Assembly (NCBI GenBank): GCA_963556195.1
Contig: OY744551.1
Span: forward strand, 2,394,501-2,458,500
DNA from: Sepiola atlantica
Lineage: Eukaryota; Mollusca; Cephalopoda; Sepiida; Sepiolidae
Direction of reading: 5' to 3'
Length of the DNA: 64,000 bases
Shown here: positions 9,760-21,361 of the stretch, piece by piece
Layout of the letters: each line of letters starts with the position of its first letter
Position numbering within the stretch: position 1 is the first letter of the stretch
Made by a program: the position numbers and the translations under genes
The notes under the pieces: model-generated
Database searches by the model: none
Seen by the model: the letters and a program-made list of their open reading frames with translations, nothing else
What the model was told of the DNA's origin: nothing

Positions 9760-10310
9760 TAATCGCCTTCAATAACAAAAAAATGAATCTCTGTCAGCTC
9801 GTTGAAGGACTAATTGAGTTTATTTTTAAATGTAAAAAAAAAATTAATTTTAATAAAAAACATTTGCTAAACAAATCAAACAAAATCATTATTTGAAACT
9901 TTCCGGTGCGCAAACAAAGAACATATTATTTTAAAACATTTGAGTAAAAATAGTTCCTTTGACAAAAAAAAATAAATAAATAAAACATAATTAATAACAG
10001 TTGTTGAGCTATGATTTGCTCGTTCGTTATTTTTATATATGTATTTTAGTTTGATATTCTTCGTCGTAATTTATCGGCTGCCAGTTTTCAATTCAGCGTT
10101 TGTCAGTTTTCACCTCTCGGCAACTCTCGACCGCTCCCGTAATCTGTCTGAACGTTGACGACTCGAAGTCGCGGATACATGTTACGTCATCTATAAGAGT
10201 ACCAATATTTTTAGTAGGATTTTTGAAAATTCGCTTCAGTTTTTCCTTCATTTTACTTCGGATTCTAATAAATATTCCTATAATAGTAAACAAAAAGAGA
10301 TAATCAAATA

Positions 10311-10352
<42 letters not shown>
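9760..10352. other. AT-rich stretch ending in (TA)n
   Basis: No recognised gene. Short overlapping open frames on both strands at 10093-10303 look like chance. The (TA)n tract is 10316-10352. Confidence 0.5.
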
Positions 10353-10354
<2 letters not shown>

Positions 10355-10570
10355 CAGGAAAAATTCCAGCAGAGTGCTCGAATAATTTAGAATTAAAATT
10401 ACAAATAAAAAATTAAGAGCGTAATATTTATTTATTTTGTACAGAAAAATTAGTACAACATTCGTACCGTCGGTTTCAAGCACAGAAAGACGTAGCCATC
10501 CGGCTTTCTTAAGCTTCTGTTGTCATCTGTTTCGGAAATGTGAAGTCACGTGTCACTCTCGTTTGGACGC
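10353..10570. mobile_element. Single-arm copy of repeat family H3
   Basis: Starts with the same lead as 2422 (TAGCAGGAAAAATTCCAGCA) and contains one arm. Its hammerhead-like motif lies on the - strand at 10455-10523 with CTTAAGA in place of CTGAAGA, so it is predicted dead. Confidence 0.7.
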
Positions 10571-11093
10571 GTTATTTGCTTAGAGTGTTATTATGTTTGT
10601 TTTAAATTTAGCGTAAGGAAGGTTTAATAAGGTTTTAAATATAGGGGAAGGGTGAAAAGTAAAAAAATAAAAGTAAATATATAAATATATATGTGTGTGT
10701 GGGGGGGGGGTGAAAAGACACCAACAGAATTTTTCTAATATGACGTTGAAATAGTTTCAACCATTTTCTGGACATTAAAAAGATAATCTTATTTACTGTG
10801 CAATCTGAAAGAATAAGAAAAGAAAAATGCACTTCCTTACCAATCATGTTTCAGTCAACTTATATTCATCTATTGATATGAAGCTAATCAAAGATAGAAA
10901 GGCAAAGAATACGTTTTGCTTCTTTTAGTTTTTAATTAAATTATTTCTGCCCAAGAAAACAAATATCTATACCCAGACAACTTGGATCCAAATCCACATT
11001 CTTGAGAGATTGATAAGAGATATTAACTTGAGGCTGAGATCAATTGTAGCATCTGTGTCCATAAAAACAGGTCAGATTACCAAATTACCATAA
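10571..11093. other. Stretch without recognised feature
   Basis: Short (GT)n and G10 runs near 10690-10710; otherwise unique-looking AT-rich sequence. Confidence 0.5.
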
Positions 11094-11214
11094 CCTGCTC
11101 GAGGTTACACTAAATCAGAAAATGTAAGATTTGTATGCATATCTTTAGTAATTTCTGAGTTCAATCTGGACAGACAAACATAAAATACAACGTTCTTTTA
11201 TATAATAGTATTAC

Positions 11215-12663
11215 TTTACAATTAGAATTACTATTATTTTACCGTTACCATTACTATTACTTTACCGTAACAATTACTATTACTTTACCATTACAATTAC
11301 TGTTACTTTACCGTTACAATTACTATTACTTTACCTTTACCATCAGTATTACTTTACCGTTACAATTACTATTACTTTACCTTTACCATTAGTATTACTT
11401 TACCGTTACGATTACTGTTAATTTACCGTTACAATTACTATTACTTTACCGTTACAATTACTATTACTTTACCTTTACCATTAGTATTACTTTACCGTTA
11501 CGATTACTGTTAATTTACCGTTACAATTACTATTACTTTACCTTTACCAGTAGTATTACTTTACCGTTACAATTACTATTATTTACCTTTACCATCAGTA
11601 TTACTTTACCGTTACAATTACTATTACTTTACCTTTACCATTAGTAGTACTTTACCGTTGCAATTACTATTACTTTACCTTTACCATTAGTATTAATTTA
11701 CCGTTACAATTACTATTACTTTACCGTTACAATTACTATTACTTTACCGTTACAATTATTATTACTTTACCGTTACAACTACTATTACTTTACCGTTACA
11801 ATTACTATTACTTTACCCTTACCATTAGTATTACTTTACCGTTACGATTACTGTCAATTTACCGTTACAATTACTATTACTTCATCTTTACCATTAGTAT
11901 TACTTCACCGTTACAATTACTATTATTGACCGTTACCATCAGTATTACTTTACCGTTACAATTACTATTACTTTACCTTTACCATTAGTATTAATTTACC
12001 GTTACAATTACTATTACTTTACCTTTACCAGTAGTATTACTTTACCGTTGCAATTACTATTAATTCACCTTCACCTTTAGTATTACTTTACCGTTACAAT
12101 TACTATTACTTTACCTTTACCATTAGTATTACTTTACCGTTACAATTACTTTTACTTTACCTTTACCATTAGTATTAATTTACCGTTACAATTACTATTA
12201 CTTTACTTTACCAGTAGTATTACTTTACCGTTGCAATTACTATTAATTTACCTTCACCATTAGTATTACTTTACGGTTACAATTACTATTACTTTACCTT
12301 TACCAGTAGTATTACTTTACCGTTGCAATTACTATTACTTTACCTTTACCATTAGTATTACTTTACCGTTACAATTACTATTATTTTACCTTAACCAGTA
12401 GTATTACTTTACCGTTACAATTACTTTTACTTTACCTTTACCATTAGTATTACTTTACCGTTACAATTACTATTAATTTACCTTTACCATTAGTATTACT
12501 TTACTTTTACCATTAGTATTACTTTACTTTTAAGATTAGTATTACTTTACCGTTACCAGTAGTATTACTTTACCATTACCATTAGTATTAATTTACCTTT
12601 ACTATTAGTATTACTTTACCGTTACCATTAGTATTACTTTACCATTACAATTAGTATTACTTT
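11215..12663. repeat. 1.45-kb array of TTACNN-type hexamers with 42-48-bp higher-order units
   Basis: Units such as TTACTTTACCGTTACAATTA alternate with TTACCTTTACCATTAGTA, building a higher-order pattern. The array is bordered on both sides by a duplicated flank of about 100 bp (11094-11205 and 12664-12772, sharing TTTCTGAGTTCAATCTGGAC). Confidence 0.92.
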
Positions 12664-12772
12664 CGAAGTTACACTCAATCATCTGTAAATGTACGATTAA
12701 TATGCCTATCTTTAGTGGTTTCTGAGTTCAATCTGGACAGACCAACATAAAATACAACGTTCTTTTATGTAA

Positions 12773-13820
12773 TTGATTACACTTGTATGTAGCATGATTT
12801 TTCTTTTTCAAATGTGTATTTATCGAAGTTACGTATAGCCGAGAAATACGATATCCTGCCTGAGATTATGAAAGGTGTATTTGAAGTCACCTTCAAAAAT
12901 GCAGCCGAAACGAATATAACGGGTGCGATCAATTTTACTTCATAAGAACTTGTCCTGTTTTGATTTTTTTAAATAGTTTTTTAAAAAATCCTTTTAGTTT
13001 TTCCTTTTTTATTTTTAGTTTTCATAAATATTCAAATTAATAGTAAATCAAACAAATAAAATCATAATAATGTGCAATTATTGTAGAGGAAAATATTATA
13101 AATACATATTTAAATTTGAGAATAAAAGTTATAAGTGTATATTTGTAAATATTAATTTATTAGAAGTTTAAAACAAATGAATTATGTAAATTGAGAATAA
13201 CACCTGTTGTTTGAGCGAGTTTTCGTAGCACTATATATACTACTTGACAGAATAATATGTTGACGAACATACTGAAGACATGGCGTGTTCGAATCGCAGT
13301 CTCGGCGTCAAATTTGCTTATCTTTTATTTTCATGTAATTTATTTATCTTAATTAAATAATTAGTACCTTCCAAATGTAATTCTTAGGTTTACAAAGATT
13401 ACCCCTCAATGTAATTCTTACGTTTACAAAACTTCTCGACGACGGACAGACAGGCAGACAGACAGATAGAGAAGGTGCTCGTTATATTATATACGTATAG
13501 GCGAGAAAGACAAGCACATTTTTATTAGTTTTTTACTCATTGAATACACCTCTAGATCTTATATAATAGTTTTTATTACTATAGAGATTGTTTCTCACGC
13601 AAATACATTTGAATAAATGTCAATTAATATTTTATTGAGAGGACAGAATGAAGTTACCCGAAAAAAGCCAGTATTCATGATCATGCAACGGCAGCTTACA
13701 TCATGCTGAATCTATTCAAGATTAATAACTGCGGAATGTAATAAATGATCAAAGGATAATACGAATACTATTTGGATATATGTTACTGTTTGATTTAATA
13801 TCGTGTTTGTCTTAGATTTG
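12773..13820. other. Unassigned AT-rich intergenic stretch
   Basis: No gene. A short GACA/GACAGACAGA tract lies at 13441-13470. Confidence 0.5.
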
Positions 13821-13821
13821 A

Positions 13822-15075
13822 AATATTTCTCAGGGTTGGGGAAGAGTAAAAAATTAGTTGGGAGGGGGGCTAGAGAGATTGAGGGGTCGGAGAAAATTTT
13901 AGGGGTCAGGCCGAACTTTTTAGGTGTCTGACCAAATTTTTTTCTATTTTTTTTGTTTTGAACTCAAAATATTTCTCAGGGTTGGGGAAGAGTAACAAAT
14001 TAGTTGGGAGGGGGGCTGGAGAGATTGAGGGGTCGGGGAAAATTTTAGGGGTCAGGCCGAACTTTTTAGGTGTCTGACCAAATTTTTTTCTATTTTTTTT
14101 GTTTTGAACTCAAAATATTTCTCAGGGTTGGGGAAGAGTAAAAAATTAGTTGGGAGGGGGGCTGGAGAGATTGAGGGGTCGAGGAAAATTTTAGGGGTCA
14201 GGCCGAATTTTTTAGGGGTTGACAAAATTGTTTTCTATTTTTTTGTTTTGAACTCAAAATATTTCTCAGGGTTGGTGAAGAGTAAAAAATTAGTTGGGAG
14301 GGGGGCTGGAGAGATTGAGGGGTCGGGGAAAATTTTAGGGGTCAGGCCGAACTTTTTAGGTGTCTGACCAAATTTTTTTCTATTTTTTTTGTTTTGAACT
14401 CAAAATATTTCTCAGGGTTGGGGAAGAGTAAAAAATTAGTTGGGAGGGGGGCTGGAGAGATTGAGGGGTCGAGGAAAATTTTAGGGGTCAGGCCGAATTT
14501 TTTAGGGGTTGACAAAATTGTTTTCTATTTTTTTGTTTTGAACTCAAAATATTTCTCAGGGTTGGTGAAGAGTAAAAAATTAGTTGGGAGGGGGGCTGGA
14601 GAGATTGAGGGGTCGGGGAAAATTTTAGGGGTCAGGCCGAACTTTTTAGAGGTCTGACCAAATTTTTTTCTATTTTTTTTGTTTTGAACTCAAAATATTT
14701 CTCAGGGTTGGGGAAGAATGAAAAATTTGTTGGGATGGCGTGCTGGAGAGATTGAGTGGTTGGGGAAAATTTTAGCGGTCAGGCCGAACTTTTTAGAGGT
14801 CAGGCCGAACTTTTTAAGGGTCTGACCAAATTTTTTTCTTTTTTTTTTGTTTCAAACTCAAAATATTTCTCAGGGTTGGGGGAGAGTGAAAAAAAGTTGG
14901 GGGGGGGCTGGAGATATTAGGGGTCGGGAAAAATTTCAGGGGTCGGGCCAAATTTTTTTATTTTTTGAACTAAAAATATTTCTCAAAGTTGGGACAGAGT
15001 AAAAACAAAAGTTGGGGGTGCCTGGAGAGATTGGGGGTCGGGGAAATTTTTAGGGGTCAGGACAAACTTTCATGT
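13822..15075. repeat. Tandem array of about 145-bp units (nine copies, partly 290-bp dimers)
   Basis: Each unit begins near AAATATTTCTCAGGGTTGGG and contains GAGGGGTCGGGGAAAATTTT and AGGCCGAACTTTTTAGG. Units at 14104 and 14394 are practically identical over 264 bp, so the recent amplification unit was a 290-bp dimer. The last units (14700 onward) are more diverged. Two 87-codon open frames here are repeat artefacts. Confidence 0.92.
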
Positions 15076-15198
15076 CTTGGGCTAGTTGAATCCAGCCTAG
15101 GCTCAGACGTTTTCGTTTATTTATTTTTTTTCAGTTTTGTTCGAGGTTAAATTGTTTTAGAGGGTCAAAATGAAAATAGATAACAGTAATTAACTCGT

Positions 15199-15415
15199 AT
15201 AATTTTAGTTATTCGAACTACATTTATCATTTTTAATGTTATCATCACAACGTTTCGGCCGCTGTAACCTCCGACCTTCTTCAAGTGTATCTCTTTGAAC
15301 TCGGGAATATTTCGAAGAAATACACCTGAAGAAGCCCGGAGGTTGCATCGGCCGAAACGTTATGACGATAACACGCAAAATGAGAAATGTAGTCCGAATA
15401 ACCAAAATTATATAA
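15199..15415. repeat. Palindrome with about 90-bp arms containing CTGAAGAAG...CCGAAACG
   Basis: Arms 15200-15289 and 15320-15412 are inverted copies with several differences. Each arm has TGAAGAAG, a GC-rich segment and CCGAAACGTT, a motif frequent at PLE ends. It recurs at 57.28 kb. Stem III of a hammerhead cannot be drawn convincingly. Confidence 0.6.
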
Positions 15416-15935
15416 ATTATCAATCCTGATCTGAAAAATTCAGAAATATAAAAAAAGTAATAAACTCATCTGAAAAAGAAGCCATTACTAATGAGTATGA
15501 AACTGCCGCTTAGATCATGAGAAATCTATTATTCAGGAATAATAAACGATCGGTTGATGAATGCGCAAAGTCGTTTGATTTACTTTCTTTCTTGTTTTGT
15601 TAAAGTGTACGTTGTTGTATTAAAGCGATTAACCTTGAAATGTGTGCAATGCCTCGCGTTAGTTAAACACAGTCTACGGCTAAGAATGCCAATCACATTA
15701 TCTTGAGCGTTTGAATGGTTCCAAGTTAACTGTGAATCACGTTGACCATGGAAACAATAACTGCATATTTGTTTTTGTTTTCTGTCTAACATCCTCGAAA
15801 CGAGGCAGCAGACGCAAATAATTAACTGAGATTAATCGGCTATTTAATAGGTATTAGCCTTTTTACCAAACTTCCTCTTCCAAAAGAGAAAGTGGTTTAA
15901 CGTGTAATACGGAAGATAACTATTATTCCGTCTAT
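15416..15935. other. Intergenic stretch upstream of gene B
   Basis: No recognised feature; the 70-codon - strand frame at 15580-15792 has no domain. Confidence 0.4.
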
Positions 15936-15939
15936 AAAA

Positions 15940-16197
15940 TTAGTCCTGTAATTCAGTTAGCCAAACCAAACTAGTTAGTAAAGTATAACTAGAATTAAGT
16001 GCAATCAACTGAGGAATATTGAATAGACGTCCTTGGACAGGTAATCGTCTACCTATTAATTAGTACTAACTTGATTAACCTGAGAGTATAAATACGCGGT
16101 TGGTTTCTCACTTGGTCGTCAGAGAAGACTTACAGTCACTCAAACCACAGGAACTCGTTCTCTTTTTGGTAGTCAACAAGCCATAACCCACTCCACC
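15940..16197 (+). promoter_or_regulatory. S-crystallin B promoter and 5' leader
   Basis: This block aligns with 31710-31994 upstream of gene C. Best-kept parts are GAGGAATATTGAATAG.CGTC (about 16011), a TATTAATT.GTACTAA box with CTTGATTAACC (about 16053-16082), the TATA box and the transcribed leader GGTCGTCAGAGAAGACTT (from about 16115). Gene C has about 30 extra bases between the first two boxes. No consensus AP-1/ARE site is seen near the TATA box. Confidence 0.7.
16087..16094 (+). promoter_or_regulatory. TATA box of S-crystallin B
   Basis: TATAAATA followed by CGCGGTTGG, identical to the gene C box; start of transcription expected near 16115-16120. Confidence 0.8.
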
Positions 16198-16330
16198 ATG
16201 CCTAACTACACTCTCCATTACTTCAATGGCCGCGGACGTGCCGAGATCCTTCGTATGATGATGGCCATGGCTGGCGTCAAATACATGGACAAGAGATACG
16301 AATTCTCCGACTGGGATCGTTGCAGGAATG
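16198..16330 (+). CDS. S-crystallin B exon 1
   Basis: 133 bp, residues 1-44 plus the first base of codon 45; donor G|GTAAGG. Confidence 0.93.
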
Positions 16331-18528
16331 GTAAGGAACTGACATTCAACTCTTTTAAATACGTAAATAATTTTGTAAAATAATTTATTTATTTCTGTGG
16401 TTCTTGAAGTAAAATATGTCGGTACAGTCAGGGAAACAGGGAGCAGGGAGATAGTTCCAAAGATTGGCAGCTCGACGACAAAAGAAGTTATTATAGAAGA
16501 AACTGTTCCGGTATCTAGAAACCTGCGCAGTGGATGGATGAGGTTTTACTTATTGTTGAGTTGGTCGGGTGTGATTACGTCTAACGGCACCAGTTCATTG
16601 GAGCACACTCAATTGAAGTACTTGTAAAACAAGTACAAGAATGCAATATTGCGGCGATGGTACAAGGGCTGGAGATTTGTGAGTAATGAGGGATCCGATT
16701 ACTGACTCTTTTTTTAACCCTGTTGAAAAGAGAGATACTAATCTAATAGGCCCCACATTGTCTCCCAAGCTTTAACTCCTGTCTAATCGCCGCAATGTGG
16801 AGTCCCTGTCCTTTTTTGAGAAGTACTTCAACGGAATGTGCTCCAACAAACTTTATATACTTGCGCCCCCTAAACATAAATACCACGACCAACCCTAACA
16901 TCAGCCAAATCACACCCCTTCACTGTAGAGGTGACCAGATGCTAGAAAGCTTTTTACTCTAATAGCTAGCTTCTTTCCTCGACCTTTTTGCTTTTTGAAT
17001 TCCTTCCTTGCTCCCTGTTCCCCGATTGTACCAGCATGCAGAAATTTAAATGTAATGTGAACAAACATCTCGCTGTACAACCCCTAACTTAGGATGCTCT
17101 TAATCTGGTCCTAAATTCACAGTAGCCCCTTACATCCTACACATACTCGAGGGAACGGGGGTTTGATTCGTAGTGTTACATAACGAAATGTGTTAGTTGA
17201 ATAGAAGAATGATTGACGGATGGGAGATCAGCATTTAACCTTTAGTAAACGGAAGTCGATAGAACCTTGTCACTTGTAGAAGACCTTGGTTTTAAAAAAG
17301 TTATTAACATGTTTATTAATGTTGAAGCATTTATATTTTACAAGTAAATCTTGAAAAATGTCTCCTATTTACTTAAAAGTTGGAGTAGATCTAAGTGAAA
17401 GAGTAAAAAGTACTCCTATTTAATTTGCGGAACAGAATTAAGTACCTATCTTGTATTAAAAATGCAAAATATTTTTTAAATTAATGTTGTAAGCATTTGT
17501 TTATAAAAAGTAAATCTTGCAAAAGAATTATCATTAAATTTGTTACTATTAGTCATGAATAAAAGTGGGAGCAGATCTAAGTGAGAGAGTAAAAAATCCT
17601 CCTCTTATTAATAACTATAAAAAAATAACTATAAAAAATAACTATAAAAAATATGAAACAGGATAACATTGAAAACGTAAAATGGATTGTAAATACACTT
17701 TTAAGAACACGGACACATCTTAGCCATAATTGAATTGCTAAAAATGATTAAGTATCTACCTTGTATTATCAAACTGTATTAAAGTTAGAGAGGTATTGCC
17801 TCTATATTATATATAAATTTGTTCCGGGTATTTCTAAATTTAAGTGAGAGTAGATATAACTGATAGAGTAAAAATTCCTCCTTATATTTGCGAATATTAG
17901 TCAGGGAATCGATTGGCTCTACGTTGTATTTAACAATTTTATATGATAGACAGAAATAAAGGAATAATTAACTTGAACATTTGTTATTATATTCTCGTTT
18001 CTAGATTTCCCTTGCAACTACCTGCCCTGCATGCAGATGGACAATGGCGATATGATGCCCGAGACTATGGCCATTTGCAGGTACTTGGCCCGTGAATACA
18101 GTAAGTAACTTATATGACTTCATAAAGAATTAAGATTAAATTATTTTGAAAATATATACTCCATTTTCGTCTAGATAAAACTTCAGCTTCAAATCTAAAA
18201 TACAATCTTAATAAAAGCACGTGCAATTGGAAATATTAACTACGAACTTTGTGTTTAATTTTTTTACACTAACTATTCCCATTAATTATTCATAGACTTC
18301 TACCCCAAGAGCCCCATGGACATGTTCAGGTGTGACTACATCAGCGACTGCTTCTATGAAATCATGCACGATTACATGAGGTACTTCCACTGGAGGAACG
18401 GACGCTTCAGGGTGAGTGTGATAAATATCTGTATTAACTACACATTTTCAACGTAATTTCAATGTAATTCCTCTGATAAGATTTTAATCTTTGAAAAGCC
18501 TTGGCTTAAGGAAAGAATAATAAACATG

Positions 18529-18597
<69 letters not shown>

Positions 18598-20437
18598 ACT
18601 AGTGTTTTTTTCTCTTTCTTACATTTAGTACAACATGAACGACTACGGTTTCGGTGGTGAAGCAAATTGCAGCAACTACGACGTAAGTAATTCTTTTTTT
18701 TTTTCATTTTACTTCAGTCAAAGTTGAAAATAAATTAAATATTTTAAGAAGTTTGAAATTATGCAGGTCAGTAGAACAGTAAGTTTTATTGCGTTCATAT
18801 ACAGTTACCGGTTGTAAATTTGTTTCTTTTTTATTTCCGCTTTGTTAACTCAAGTTGATAATTCTAGTCAACCGACAGGGGACTATTTTCTCCTTGAAAA
18901 ACAGCTACATTAAAAGAAAAGAAAATATCATTTTACGATTTCCTGATTTTAAAGTAATTACGTATAGCATAGAGTTAGAAAAGATTTGACATCAAAATTC
19001 TGAGGGAATTTCGAAGTCAGGCTAAAGCTGTAAAAAATATTAAAACGCGAGTATTATTAGGAATGTTGATGGCGTCAATTGACGAATATTGCAAAGAGAT
19101 AATATATTAGAATTTGGCAAAGATAGCGATATTAAATTATCTTACATAGACGACGTTATTCTGAATTCATAACAGCAAGCCGACATCAATAGACTGTCTC
19201 TTCTGCATAAATCGGTCATAATTTTGAAATAGTTACATGAATTTTTTTCAGGATAAATTTTACAATTATAATTTATTCAAATTTGCTGGAATCATTTTTT
19301 ATGAGAACCAAATATCAAGTAGAAACGGAATGTTTACAGTAAACGATCAGATAATTTGAAATTAAAAAATCATTTATATCGGTTTGAAACAGTCTACATT
19401 CAACTTTAAAAAAATGTTTAGGACTGTTTTGTACAAGAGAAACAGTCCACTGATGACGGCCAATGCCACGAATTCGGAATAGCCGCCTCTAGGTAGTATA
19501 ATTCAATATCGCTAAAAACACCAATTAAATTCCAAAGTATATCAGACGTAAAATGTTACACATTTAAGGACAGAAATATCTTTTGTTGGAAACCACGAAG
19601 AATGCAATTGTTATTAAAGAAGAAAAAATGCGAAGAATAAAAGTTGTATTAAAATTGTATAATCACAAATATCAATAAAATGATTCATGTTGTTTTTTTT
19701 GTTTTTTTTACCAGAATTACATGAACTGGAGATACATGAACACTTTCAACCGCGTCATGCCCTTCATGGAGAGGACCCTCAGCATGCGCGATGGTGGAAA
19801 CAAATTCTTCATGGGTGACCAGGTAAGGTTTTCATTGTTTTGTTTTTTTACATATTCGAATAATTTAATAAAATGTAATATTGATTTGCTTGAAGTCTTT
19901 ATATGTTTTTTTTTACTATTTAGGCTCGATGAATCCTTTATCGTAAAAAAGATAAGTATACAATCAGAATATAAACAAATGGTTGTTACTGGTATAGAGG
20001 TTAAAATTCAAATTCAAATTATCTTTTATAAATATACGAGGCCTGTCTAAAACGTATGCTACCTTAGCTAAGAAAAAAATATTTCGAATACGTGACGGGG
20101 GTCGGACCATAATCCCCTTAAAAGTAGGCCCCTTGTGTTTGCACACACTTAGCCCACCGATCCATCCACTGCCGGAAACACCTCTGGAAGTATTATTTTG
20201 GTTCATCTTCGCCGTCGCGTTCCGCATTATCTTTCGTTTCGCACCCTCTCAACAACAGTTGAACTCTTAGCAGTTTCAGGCCTGCCAGAACGCGGGTCAC
20301 GCTCCACTGATGTGCGGTCACTTTTGAATCGGTTGAATCAATCCTTCTCAAAGCCATCTGCTGGATCTTACGCGACGGCGGAGATGAACACACTTCCAGA
20401 AGAAGACTAAGGGGTCAACTATGAAAAAAAAACAAGC

Positions 20438-20522
<85 letters not shown>

Positions 20523-20960
20523 AAATAGTAGACTAAAAGCATACTTTTAGAGAATTGAACCTATAGTGAAATGATTAAAGCTCTATATACGGGATAGAGC
20601 AATTATAAAGGTTAATGAAAGAAAAATGATAAAGATGTGCGGATGACAAATCTATTTCATCTTCGATTGTTCAATGCAAGGTGTACTCTATATTTTGATA
20701 AACTTTTTTATAGACACACTTTTATTTTCCATTACGTAATATTGTTTCTTTAATTTTAAATTTTTTGAATTTTGGCTTTTCCACTGCCAACTTATCCATT
20801 TATCTAATTCCTCTGATGATAAGATTGTAATCTTTGAAAAGTCTTGGTTTAAGGAAAGAAAAATAAACATGTTTTATCGAGTAAACCTTGCATTGAAAAA
20901 TCGAAGATGAAATAGATTTGTCGTCCTCACATCTTTATCTCTCTTCCTTCATATATATAT

Positions 20961-21035
<75 letters not shown>

Positions 21036-21043
21036 GAGAAAGG

Positions 21044-21105
<62 letters not shown>

Positions 21106-21270
21106 CATGATGCTGAAATTCTACACACTTATAGAACCCATCAAATAAAAATGTTGTGCAAAGTTTTAACTAATTTGGTTTATTGGTTTTTGAGTTATGA
21201 TTGATCAAAGGAATGAGATTTCTAGCATAGGCCGGTTTTTAAATCTATTAAGGGATAGAGCGCTCTCGCT

Positions 21271-21361
<91 letters not shown>

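Noticed and set aside
13255..13330. tRNA-like B-box (GTTCGAATCGC) near 13286
   Set aside because: No A-box at the right distance and no cloverleaf.
14104..14657. Two identical 87-codon frames
   Set aside because: They repeat with the 290-bp dimer of a tandem array and have no start context or homology.
15299..15370. CTGAAGAAG...CCGAAACG as another hammerhead
   Set aside because: Stem III cannot be formed with a T at 16.1 and stem I has no complement. The same holds for 57281-57315, 50124-50165 and 23761-23795.
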